Assembly: GCA_938004015.1 (NCBI GenBank)
Contig: CALKWU010000080.1
Span: 1 to 16,199 of the forward strand
Source: an uncultured Oceanobacillus sp.
GTDB taxonomy: Bacteria > Bacillota > Bacilli > Bacillales > Amphibacillaceae
Direction: 5' to 3'
Length of the DNA stretch: 16,199 nucleotides
Shown: positions 1 through 7,103 of the stretch, piece after piece
Numbering within the stretch: the stretch's first letter is position 1
Layout: the number at the start of each line of letters is the position of its first letter
Notes under the pieces: model-generated
What the model was told of the DNA's origin: nothing
Databases searched by the model: none
What the model saw: only the letters and a program-made list of their open reading frames with translations
Made by a program: the position numbers and the translations under genes

Positions 1-295
1 TTTGCAAGACAAAACAAAGTCCAATACTGCCCGAGTTCCATACAGTAAATGCAGGTTTCATCGTTCTCCAAGACCCTTTATCGAACGCTTCACGTGCTGC
101 ACGTACGGCCAAGTCGATATCTTCCTTACTGCCTTTTGGAACGGTTGTGATTACTTCTCCGGTTGCGGAATTCTTTGTTGCAAAAACTTCGCCGGAAACC
201 GCATCCACCCATTTACCGCCGATGAACAATTTTTTTGGTTTTGAAATGAATTTTCTTGCATTCTCATTCAATGGTGTTAAAGTTGTTTGTGACAT
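1..295 (-). pseudogene. Aldehyde dehydrogenase, N-terminal part only; runs off the left edge and appears broken
   Basis: Reading from ATG at 295, the first ~80 residues are a typical NAD(P)-dependent aldehyde dehydrogenase N-terminus: KKLFIGGKWVDAVSG, then NSATGEVITTVP, then the AVRAAREAFDKGSW helix. After residue ~82 the similarity stops. The expected ERxxLL..ADLIE helix is missing in all three minus-strand frames, although the frame stays open to the window edge. A one-base-shifted reading from 41 gives M-E-L-G, like the start of the ALDH ELGGKSP motif found about 190 residues later in intact enzymes, so an internal deletion with frameshift is likely. Start choice: AAGGAGG at 310-304 lies 8 nt before ATG 295; the in-frame ATG at 301 is only 2 nt from it. 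The gene lies downstream of the PucR regulator on the same strand and may once have belonged to the same pathway. ALDH identity is strong; the broken state is inferred. Confidence 0.6.
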
Positions 296-437
296 TTGCA
301 TCTCCTCCTTTGTAACATTCTTATGTGGAGGCTTATAAATTTTTCAAGACGGAGAATAGGTTTATAGACATCAATATCGTCTTTCCAAAATTAACTTTAG
401 TAGAGAAGCGCAGCCACAAACTTTGCTCAAAATATGT

Positions 438-2081
438 TCAGCTTATTGGAAAATCTAAATCGACTTGACGAGCTTTCCGAATTTTTAACCCCAATTCCAA
501 TGCCAACCGTTTTTCCGACTCCATGAAATCTTCCCCAATCAACTCCCCGATTTTGTTCAATCGATGATATAACGTTTGCCGTACAATAAATAATTTTTCT
601 GACGTCTCCTTCTTTTGGCCGTTACATTCCAAGTACACTTCTAAAGTCCGTATCAACTCACTATTTGTTTTTCTGTCATATTCAATCAGTGGTTGCAAAT
701 AATCGTTGATGAGATTTTCCATTTCCGGGATTTCCTGCAAAGAGAATACTAGACGATAGACACCAATATCCTCGTAAAATTGAGATTTGGATAATTTGTT
801 TTTCTGTACGGTCAAAGCGATTTTTGCTTGTTGATATGCGTCTGTACTATCATATAAATCTTGATGTACCTTGCTTAACCCAAAATGGCAATATTGACCA
901 TAAAAGTTCTCGTGTTTCACTTTTGATTGTATATGATTTATGACTTGATGGAATTGTTCTCTTTCCTCCTCTTTTTTTTCATCAGAAATATAGGCGGCAA
1001 TGATGACGATTTCATCCTTTTTAACTAAAATGGAAGGAAAAAATCCAAATTGCTTAAAAGTTGTTCGAATAATCAAAGCCAACTGTAATCGAATTTCTTC
1101 CCACTCTTGCACATCTATATTTTTTTCCATACGACTATTGTGAATTAGCATAATACGGAAATACATATTTTTTCCGGACGGATAAAACAATTTTTTCAAT
1201 TCATTGCTGTTTACATGCTTGCCATCAATAAGTTTTTGTACTACTTCATCCTCAGCATGTTGTTTTCTTTCTTCTATTGTTTTGTTGCGCACAAATATTT
1301 GTGCGATGGATAATGCCGCACGATCCATGACGGAATACAAAAAGTTATCAGATTGCGTGGTGTCTGTCTGCACACATAAATAACCCCAAGTTTGTCCAAG
1401 TCCTTTGACGGATTGGATTGCAAAAACTTTTTCATCTATCGCAATTACATTCTCAGTAAACGTATTTTTCTTCAGCTTGTTAAAGAGTGTTTCAACCAAA
1501 GATTTCTTCCTCAGTATCAATTCAGGTGGATAATAATAGGAGTTGTCGTCAGTCAGCAAGAAAATGTTCTTTCGCAAGTTTTTATTTAACTCTTGCAGTA
1601 TTTTTGTTATCCCATTCGGTGCTAAAGACAAATGGTAAAACGTATCCGAAAGTTTGCTTAATTGTGATAATTGATGATGGTGCTTGTTGATGATTAATGT
1701 ATGGATATCTTGTGTGATTTCAACGAATTTTACTGTTTCCTCAAACACGATGACAGGGAAATTATGTTCATCAGCCAAATTTTTCGTTTCAGATGATATG
1801 GAATGAATATGTGTGCCCAATTCGATACATATTCCTGCTGCTTGTCGATCGATTAATTTTTCGATGAACTTGGATGCTTCCAATTTGTCTTCTTCCGTCC
1901 AAATGCCGGTCGTGAGAATCAATTCCCCTCCATTTATAAGGTGCTCGAAATCTCCGGTCTCTATAATATGAGTCCATTTCATCGGTTTATTTAATCCTTT
2001 TTCTCCTGCAATGACTTTCGCTTTTGCGAAACATTCTCTTTTCAAAACATCATTGATGGTGAGATTAAATGCTGTTTCCAT
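438..2081 (-). CDS. PucR-family transcriptional regulator, probable controller of the divergent pantothenate operon
   Basis: A 547-residue protein with PucR architecture. Residues ~5-125 match the PucR ligand-sensing N-domain (NDVLKRECFAKAKVIAGEKG, then GGELILTTG). A middle region (~275-400) has the position and size of the GGDEF-like/CdaR domain. The C-terminus (~476-535) is the PucR-type helix-turn-helix: TLEVYLECNGQKKETSEKLF followed by VRQTLYHRLNKIGELIGEDF. Family members sense catabolic substrates such as purine breakdown products and usually act on nearby catabolic operons; this one is transcribed divergently from an eight-gene catabolic operon, so it is the obvious candidate regulator. 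GGAGG at 2093-2089 sits 7 nt before ATG 2081. One copy of the recurrent ATAATGT element (2093-2102) abuts this ribosome site, which suggests autoregulation. The ligand is unknown; pantothenate, pantoate or beta-alanine are inferred possibilities. Confidence 0.9.
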   Translation of the reverse strand: METAFNLTINDVLKRECFAKAKVIAGEKGLNKPMKWTHIIETGDFEHLINGGELILTTGIWTEEDKLEASKFIEKLIDRQAAGICIELGTHIHSISSETKNLADEHNFPVIVFEETVKFVEITQDIHTLIINKHHHQLSQLSKLSDTFYHLSLAPNGITKILQELNKNLRKNIFLLTDDNSYYYPPELILRKKSLVETLFNKLKKNTFTENVIAIDEKVFAIQSVKGLGQTWGYLCVQTDTTQSDNFLYSVMDRAALSIAQIFVRNKTIEERKQHAEDEVVQKLIDGKHVNSNELKKLFYPSGKNMYFRIMLIHNSRMEKNIDVQEWEEIRLQLALIIRTTFKQFGFFPSILVKKDEIVIIAAYISDEKKEEEREQFHQVINHIQSKVKHENFYGQYCHFGLSKVHQDLYDSTDAYQQAKIALTVQKNKLSKSQFYEDIGVYRLVFSLQEIPEMENLINDYLQPLIEYDRKTNSELIRTLEVYLECNGQKKETSEKLFIVRQTLYHRLNKIGELIGEDFMESEKRLALELGLKIRKARQVDLDFPIS

Positions 2082-2136
2082 TTAATCGCCTCCATAATGT
2101 AATAAATAATCAGATAATTATTTAACATAATGTAAA

Positions 2137-2165
2137 ATGATAAAATTTAATATAGTCAGTATAAT
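2137..2165 (+). promoter_or_regulatory. Candidate sigma-A promoter for the pantothenate operon
   Basis: A perfect TATAAT at 2160-2165 is preceded, with a 17-bp spacer, by ATGATA at 2137-2142, a 4/6 match to TTGACA. Transcription would begin near 2172 and give a leader of about 125 nt containing the cre match and two of the four palindromic elements. The weak -35 would fit a promoter that needs an activator; the palindrome at 2124-2137 touches its upstream edge. Other AT-rich hexamers in the gap could serve instead. Confidence 0.35.
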
Positions 2166-2221
2166 GGATTATGAATCAGGCAAGTATATTTGTCAATTCA
2201 ATGAACCTACTAATGTTCGAC

Positions 2222-2250
2222 ATTATATAAAGCGCTTTCAATAATGAAAT
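2222..2250 (-). promoter_or_regulatory. Candidate promoter for the PucR regulator gene
   Basis: Read on the minus strand, TATAAT occurs at 2227-2222, with ATTTCA (3/6 to TTGACA) 17 bp upstream at 2250-2245. The cre match lies in the spacer and -10 region. The -35 is poor and other positions are possible. Confidence 0.25.
2226..2240 (+). promoter_or_regulatory. Probable cre site (CcpA catabolite repression)
   Basis: The sequence TATAAAGCGCTTTCA matches the Bacillus cre consensus WTGAAARCGYTTWCW at 13 of 15 positions, including the central CG and both arms. It lies 57 nt before the aminotransferase start and downstream of the proposed operon promoter, where a bound CcpA complex could act as a roadblock. 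Catabolite repression is expected for a carbon-source operon. Confidence 0.55.
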
Positions 2251-2296
2251 TATATACATTATGTAAAACACCTATATAGAGGAAAGGGGATCATGA

Positions 2297-3655
2297 ATGG
2301 AACGCGTGAACGAAAAAATCTCACTTATTGAAAAAGACAGGAAATATATTTGGCATCATATTTCACCTTATGTTGAAACAAGTCCTCCAATGATTGTATC
2401 TGAAGCGAAGGGATCCTGGATTACAGATCATGAAGGAAACAGGTATTTGGATGGAATGGCTGGATTATGGAGTGTCAATGTTGGATATGGGAGGGAAGAG
2501 TTGGCACAGGAAGCCTATGAGCAGATGGTGAAAATGACATACACTCCCATGACTCAGAGCCATGAACCGGCCATTGAACTTGCCGGAAAATTGAATGAGA
2601 TGCTCAATGGAGATTATGTGTTTTTTTACTCCAATAGTGGATCCGACGCGAATGAAGTGGCTTTCAAAATTGCCCGTCAATATCATCGCCAAAATGGAGA
2701 ACATTCAAGGTATAAAATTATTTCGCGGTATAGAGGGTATCATGGAAGTTCTTTAGGGGCACTTTCGGCGACAGGTCAAGCACTGAGGAAATATAAATTC
2801 GAACCGTTATCTACAGGATTTTTGCATATTTCCCCTCCAGACAATTATCGCCGTCCAGAAGGGATGTCCATAAGAGAATACAACATGAAGTGTGCGGATG
2901 AATTGGAAAAAATGATCCTTTGGGAGCAGGAAGAGACAATTGCAGCTGTAATTATGGAACCGGTGATTACCGGTGGAGGAGTCCTTACGCCGCATCCGGA
3001 TTATCTAAAAAAAATCCAGGAGATTTGTAGGAAGCACGGTGTTTTGCTCATCATGGACGAAGTGATTTGCGGATTTGGCAGAACCGGAAAACTCTTTGGG
3101 CACATGCACTATGACGTGCAACCCGACATGATTACAATGGCGAAAGGGCTGACAAGTTCTTATCTTCCACTGTCCGTCACAGCGGTAAAAAGAGAAATTT
3201 ATCAATCGTTTATAGAAGAAGGAGAAGACAACCATTTCCGACATATAAACACCTTTGGTGGAAACCCTGCAGCATGTGCAGTAGCGCTTAAGAATATTGA
3301 AATTATAGAAAATGAAAATTTGGTTGCCCGTTCAATAGAACTTGGCGCTCGATTAACAGAAGAACTTGAGGAATTGAAAAGCCATCCGCTGGTTGGAGAT
3401 ATCCGCGGTTTAGGTTTTATGATGGGAATCGAAATAGTGGAAAATAAGGAAACAAAAGAACCTGCATCAGCAAAACTAATTGGCAAAATGATTGCAAATT
3501 GCAAAGCAAACGGTTTAATTATTGGAAAAAATGGAGACACAGTCAAGGGTTACGGCAATGTTTTGACTATTAGTCCGCCGCTCAGCAGCACTGATGATGA
3601 CGTTGATTTTTTAATTGCGGTATTGAAGAAAGTTTTTAAAGAACATCATGCTTAA
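2297..3655 (+). CDS. Class III (omega) PLP aminotransferase, proposed beta-alanine aminotransferase
   Basis: A 452-residue fold-type I, class III aminotransferase. Visible motifs are SNSGSDANEVAFKIAR (cofactor phosphate region), the Asp of MDEVICGFGRTG (D254, pairs with the PLP pyridine nitrogen), and the Schiff-base lysine in TMAKGLTSSYLP (K283). The N-terminal KYIWHH and the VNVGYGREEL segment resemble taurine:pyruvate and beta-alanine:pyruvate transaminases. The next gene is a CoA-acylating semialdehyde dehydrogenase, so the natural reaction is beta-alanine + 2-oxo acid to malonate semialdehyde + amino acid; pyruvate is the likely acceptor from the family. ATG 2297 follows GGAAAGGGGA with a 6-nt gap. 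An ATG at 2293 is out of frame. First gene of the operon, 18 nt before the next. Taurine or another omega-amino acid cannot be excluded from sequence alone. Confidence 0.88.
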   Translation: MERVNEKISLIEKDRKYIWHHISPYVETSPPMIVSEAKGSWITDHEGNRYLDGMAGLWSVNVGYGREELAQEAYEQMVKMTYTPMTQSHEPAIELAGKLNEMLNGDYVFFYSNSGSDANEVAFKIARQYHRQNGEHSRYKIISRYRGYHGSSLGALSATGQALRKYKFEPLSTGFLHISPPDNYRRPEGMSIREYNMKCADELEKMILWEQEETIAAVIMEPVITGGGVLTPHPDYLKKIQEICRKHGVLLIMDEVICGFGRTGKLFGHMHYDVQPDMITMAKGLTSSYLPLSVTAVKREIYQSFIEEGEDNHFRHINTFGGNPAACAVALKNIEIIENENLVARSIELGARLTEELEELKSHPLVGDIRGLGFMMGIEIVENKETKEPASAKLIGKMIANCKANGLIIGKNGDTVKGYGNVLTISPPLSSTDDDVDFLIAVLKKVFKEHHA

Positions 3656-3673
3656 AGTTAAGGAGGAAATTCT

Positions 3674-5134
3674 GTGACACAAATAAAAGTTGAACATTTA
3701 AAAAATTATATTCATGGGAAATGGGTCGCGTCTTCTTCTGATCAAGTGGAACCGGTCTATAATCCAGCAACTGGTGAATTGATTGCGTATGTACCGATAT
3801 CATCCAAAGAAGATGTCGAGCAGGCTGTGAAAGTTGCAAAAGAGGCTTTTCAAGAATGGAAGGATGTGCCCGTTCCTAAACGAGCACGTATCTTTTTTAA
3901 GTTTCAGCAGCTTCTTGTTGATCATTGGGAAGAGCTCGCAGAATTGATTACGATTGAAAACGGCAAAAATCTTGAGGAAGCTTATGGTGAAGTGCAGCGC
4001 GGGATAGAGTGTGTGGAGTTTGCTTCAGGTGCTCCTTCGTTAATGATGGGGCAGCAATTGTCGACAATCGCCAGTGAGCTAGAATCCGGTGTTTACCGAT
4101 ATCCAATTGGTGTCATTGGTGGAATCACACCGTTCAACTTTCCGATGATGGTCCCTTGCTGGATGTTTCCATTAGCGATTGTGACAGGGAATACTTTTGT
4201 GTTGAAGCCTTCCGAGCGCACCCCATTATTGGCCAATCGTTTAGCTGAATTGTTGGAAGAAGCTGGACTGCCAGAGGGGGTTTTCAATATTGTTCATGGT
4301 TCACGTGATGTTGTGAATGGGTTATTGGATCACGAAAATATAGCGGCAATTTCCTTTGTCGGTTCACAACCTGTAGCAGAATATGTCTACAAACGGGCAA
4401 CAGAGAATTTGAAACGCGTACAGGCTTTGGCTGGCGCAAAAAATCATTCAATTGTTTTATCTGACGCCAACTTGGAAAATGCAGCGGAACAAATCATCAA
4501 TGCAGCTTTCGGTTCAGCGGGTGAACGTTGCATGGCTTGTTCTGTTGTTGCGGTTGAAGAATTAATTGCCGATGATTTTATAGAGACATTAAAGCAAAAA
4601 GCCGACAGCATCAAAATTGGAAACGGATTGAATGATGATGTGTTTTTAGGTCCTGTCATTCGTAAAGAGCATAAAAAACGGACACTTGATTATATTGAAA
4701 CCGGTATAAAAGAAGGTGCCGAACTGATTCGAGATGGTCGAAAAGATGAAAGAGTAAAGCAGGAAGGGTATTTTGTGGGTCCTACCATTTTTGATAAAGT
4801 GACAACAGATATGACAATTTGGCAGGATGAAATCTTTGCTCCTGTTTTATCGATTTCAAGAGTGAAAGATTTGGATGAAGCAATAAAATTAGCGAATCGG
4901 TCCCGTTTTGCAAATGGCGCATGCATCTTCACACGAGATGGAGGCAATGTCAGAAGGTTTCGTGAAAATGTTGATGCAGGAATGTTGGGGGTAAATATTG
5001 GTGTCCCTGCCCCGATGGCTTTCTTCCCGTTTTCAGGTTGGAAGGATTCGTTTTATGGTGACTTGCATGCTAATGGAAGAGATGGAGTCGAGTTTTATAC
5101 GAGAAAGAAAGTCGTTACCGCGCGTTGGGTGTAA
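3674..5134 (+). CDS. mmsA: CoA-acylating (methyl)malonate-semialdehyde dehydrogenase, MmsA/IolA type
   Basis: At 486 residues it matches the length of Bacillus IolA/MmsA. These enzymes convert malonate semialdehyde or methylmalonate semialdehyde + CoA + NAD+ to acetyl-CoA or propionyl-CoA + CO2. Diagnostic sequence: GVIGGITPFNFPMMVPCWMF, the catalytic-cysteine segment GSAGERCMA (C286), and NHSIVLSDANLENA preceded by LAGAK where hydrolytic ALDHs carry ELGGK. Loss of that glutamate fits CoA rather than water as acyl acceptor. In this operon it would finish the beta-alanine branch. The start is GTG 3674, 7 nt after AAGGAGG. A role in valine or inositol breakdown is possible from sequence, but no other gene for those routes is present. 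Confidence 0.92.
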   Translation: MTQIKVEHLKNYIHGKWVASSSDQVEPVYNPATGELIAYVPISSKEDVEQAVKVAKEAFQEWKDVPVPKRARIFFKFQQLLVDHWEELAELITIENGKNLEEAYGEVQRGIECVEFASGAPSLMMGQQLSTIASELESGVYRYPIGVIGGITPFNFPMMVPCWMFPLAIVTGNTFVLKPSERTPLLANRLAELLEEAGLPEGVFNIVHGSRDVVNGLLDHENIAAISFVGSQPVAEYVYKRATENLKRVQALAGAKNHSIVLSDANLENAAEQIINAAFGSAGERCMACSVVAVEELIADDFIETLKQKADSIKIGNGLNDDVFLGPVIRKEHKKRTLDYIETGIKEGAELIRDGRKDERVKQEGYFVGPTIFDKVTTDMTIWQDEIFAPVLSISRVKDLDEAIKLANRSRFANGACIFTRDGGNVRRFRENVDAGMLGVNIGVPAPMAFFPFSGWKDSFYGDLHANGRDGVEFYTRKKVVTARWV

Positions 5135-5157
5135 GTCAGCATATGTTTTCTGAAATG

Positions 5158-5190
5158 AAGTCTTTTGTCGTTCAATTCGGCAAAAGACTT
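5158..5190 (+). other. Intra-operon RNA hairpin
   Basis: AAGTCTTTTGTCG (5158-5170) pairs with CGGCAAAAGACTT (5178-5190) over 13 bp with one G-U pair and a 7-nt loop. No T-run follows on the plus strand and none precedes it for the minus strand, so it is a poor intrinsic terminator. It lies between the semialdehyde dehydrogenase and transporter genes and may be a processing or mRNA-stability element that sets unequal expression. Confidence 0.6.
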
Positions 5191-5233
5191 CTATAAAAAT
5201 AAAGTAAAAACCTGTTGGAAAGGAGTGTTAATG

Positions 5234-5539
5234 ATGCGAAACAAAAATACCAAGCAGGAATGGCGTTTTGCGGTGGCTCATCGTGAAGCGTTGATTGGGT
5301 GTGGACTGGCTGTGATCAACTTTTTATGGTGGTTTGGTTTTGCATATGGGTTGGGTTCAAAACCTCCGGAAGAATATTCCTATATTTTAGGTTTTCCTGC
5401 ATGGATCTTTTTCAGCTTGATCTTCGGCACAATACTGATGTTTGTTCTCGTATACCTCGTTGTAAAATTTTTGCTTACGGACATGCCGCTTGATGATGAA
5501 GAAGAAAATTCAAAGGAAGATGAGGCGATGATTCAATGA
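5234..5539 (+). CDS. yhdT: YhdT-family small membrane protein (DUF997), partner gene of PanF
   Basis: A 101-residue protein with two hydrophobic segments (~19-40 and ~49-80) and an acidic C-terminal tail. The AHREA segment near residue 16, the WW.GF pair, and the end of the second helix, VKFLLTDMPLDDEEE, match E. coli YhdT (ending VKFIYRDIPLEDDD), which is also encoded directly upstream of panF. Its function is not established; placement suggests a role with the symporter. ATG 5234 is chosen because AAAGGAG (5219-5225) lies 8 nt upstream; ATG 5231 is the next option, and the open frame further upstream to 5165 lacks a ribosome site. Its stop overlaps the panF start by 4 nt (ATGA), so the two are translationally coupled. 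Confidence 0.85.
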   Translation: MRNKNTKQEWRFAVAHREALIGCGLAVINFLWWFGFAYGLGSKPPEEYSYILGFPAWIFFSLIFGTILMFVLVYLVVKFLLTDMPLDDEEENSKEDEAMIQ

Positions 5540-7005
5540 ATTGGGGTGTAATCATACCGTTACTCGTATTTCTGGGGGTAATTTTTATTATTGGGATGTG
5601 GTCCAGTCAGAAGCTCGATAAGGAGGAAGGTTTTCTCAGCGATTATTTTCTTGGCAGTCGTGAGTTTGGTGGTTTGCTCTTGGCGATGACGATGGTTGCT
5701 ACATATGCGAGTGCATCAAGTTTTCTAGGTGGCCCAGGAGCCGCTTACTCGATAGGGTTTGGTTGGGTTCTGCTTGCAATGTCACAAGTTGCAACAGGAT
5801 ATTTCGTTTTGCTTGTTCTAGGGAAAAAATTCGCAATCGTGGCCAGGCGGTATAATGCCGTCACTTTGATTGATTTTTTGAAAGAACGATATAAAAGCAA
5901 AACGGTAGTTATATTATCGGCACTAAGTATTATTGTGTTTTTGTTTGCAGCAATGGCCGCTCAATGGATTGGTGGAGCATATTTGATCCAGTCTCTGACA
6001 GGTTTAAGTTATTTGGCAGCCTTATTTATTTTTACAATAGCTGTTTTGATTTACGTCATTGTCGGTGGTTTTCGGGCAGTAGTAGTCACTGATGCAGTTC
6101 AAGGGTTTGTAATGGTTTTTGGGACTTTGTTGTTGTTGATCGCTGTGATAGTTGCCGGTGGTGGACTGTCAAATATTTTTGATGAGTTAGTGGCGATTAA
6201 CCCCAATTTGATCACCCCTTTTGGGGCGGATGGCAATCTGACAGCAGCTTACGTTTCCTCATATTGGATTCTGGTTGGGGTCGGAGTGGTAGCTTTACCG
6301 CAAATTGCTGTACGGGCAATGTCTTACAGAGACTCCAAAGCGATGCACAGAGCGATTATTATCGGGACTGTTGTGGTAGGAATCATCATGTTGGGGATGC
6401 ATTTGATTGGAGTATTTGCACGTCCTGTCATGCCTGGTATCGAAGTGGCGGATCAAGTGATTCCTTTGGTTGCTTTGGAAGTATTGCCGCCTTGGCTGGC
6501 GGGAATCATTCTATCGGCACCATTAGCTGCAATTATGTCCACAGTCGATTCACTGCTTTTACTAGTCAGTTCTTCTGTCGTCAAGGATGTATATATCAAC
6601 TATATCAAACCTGATGCCTCTATAAAGCAAGTCAAAAACATGAGTATGGGAGTTACGGCTTTGGTAGGTATTGTTGCCTTTATACTGGCCATAAGCCCTC
6701 CAGATTTATTGGTGTTTCTGAACTTGTTTTCCATTGGTGGTCTAGAATCTGCATTCATGTGGCCATTGATCATGGGGTTATATTGGAAATATGCGAATAA
6801 AGCTGGCGCACTTGCATCGATGATTACCGGATTTGGTTCATATGTTGCCATTCATTTATACAATCAAGCTTATGGCGAATTATTAGGTGTGCATACGGTC
6901 ACTGTGCCGGTATTTCTATCATTAATTGTATTTGTAGTATTCAGTTTTATTTTTAAAGAAAATGCTTACGAATTCCCGTCAAAAAATATAGGAAAAAGCG
7001 CATAG
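5536..7005 (+). CDS. panF: Sodium/pantothenate symporter PanF (SSS family)
   Basis: A 489-residue polytopic protein of the sodium:solute symporter family with about 12-13 membrane segments. Several segments closely match E. coli PanF: GGPGAAYSIGFGWVLLAM, KKFAIVARRYNAVTL (~97-111), DSKAMHRAIIIGTVVVGI, the region around LPPWLAGIILSAPLAAIMST, and FLNLFSIGGLESAFMWPLI. YhdT directly upstream reproduces the enterobacterial panF neighbourhood. PanF imports pantothenate with Na+, normally as vitamin salvage. Here it sits inside a catabolic operon, so the imported vitamin is probably a carbon source. This gene is the main anchor for the substrate assignment of the whole operon. A related carboxylate such as pantoate could be an additional substrate. 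A 98-nt gap with no clear structure separates it from the amidase. Confidence 0.9.
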   Translation: MNWGVIIPLLVFLGVIFIIGMWSSQKLDKEEGFLSDYFLGSREFGGLLLAMTMVATYASASSFLGGPGAAYSIGFGWVLLAMSQVATGYFVLLVLGKKFAIVARRYNAVTLIDFLKERYKSKTVVILSALSIIVFLFAAMAAQWIGGAYLIQSLTGLSYLAALFIFTIAVLIYVIVGGFRAVVVTDAVQGFVMVFGTLLLLIAVIVAGGGLSNIFDELVAINPNLITPFGADGNLTAAYVSSYWILVGVGVVALPQIAVRAMSYRDSKAMHRAIIIGTVVVGIIMLGMHLIGVFARPVMPGIEVADQVIPLVALEVLPPWLAGIILSAPLAAIMSTVDSLLLLVSSSVVKDVYINYIKPDASIKQVKNMSMGVTALVGIVAFILAISPPDLLVFLNLFSIGGLESAFMWPLIMGLYWKYANKAGALASMITGFGSYVAIHLYNQAYGELLGVHTVTVPVFLSLIVFVVFSFIFKENAYEFPSKNIGKSA

Positions 7006-7103
7006 TGATCCCATATTGTTTCTAAGACAAGAATGATTTTGGTCTCAAGCATTAAGTAGAAAAGGTCTTGTGAAGATAGACAAAAGTTGGAAAGGTGAAT
7101 GCG

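Larger units (their letters stand above)
2093..2268. promoter_or_regulatory. Four copies of a TAATGT/ACATTA palindromic element, candidate operators of the PucR regulator
   Basis: The divergent gap holds four related elements. CCATAATGTAA lies at 2092-2102, AACATAATGTAAAA at 2124-2137, TAATGTTCGACATTA at 2211-2225 (perfect 6-bp arms, 3-nt spacer), and TACATTATGTAAAA at 2255-2268. Copies 2 and 4 share a 9-bp core, ACAT-A/T-ATGT, that is a perfect palindrome apart from its central base. Recurrence of one symmetric word between a divergent regulator and its operon is typical of operator sites. The first copy touches the regulator's ribosome site and the last lies 28 nt before the aminotransferase start, so binding could affect both directions. 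Assignment to the PucR protein is inferred. The region is AT-rich, which makes chance matches easier. Confidence 0.5.

Noticed and set aside
2465..3546. Several open frames of 60-115 codons on the minus strand inside the aminotransferase gene
   Set aside because: They lie wholly within a well-supported gene, lack ribosome sites and show no family motifs.
7006..7103. Possible hairpin or second promoter between panF and the amidase gene
   Set aside because: Only a 5-bp complementary pair (ACAAG/CTTGT) was found and no convincing -35/-10 pair.
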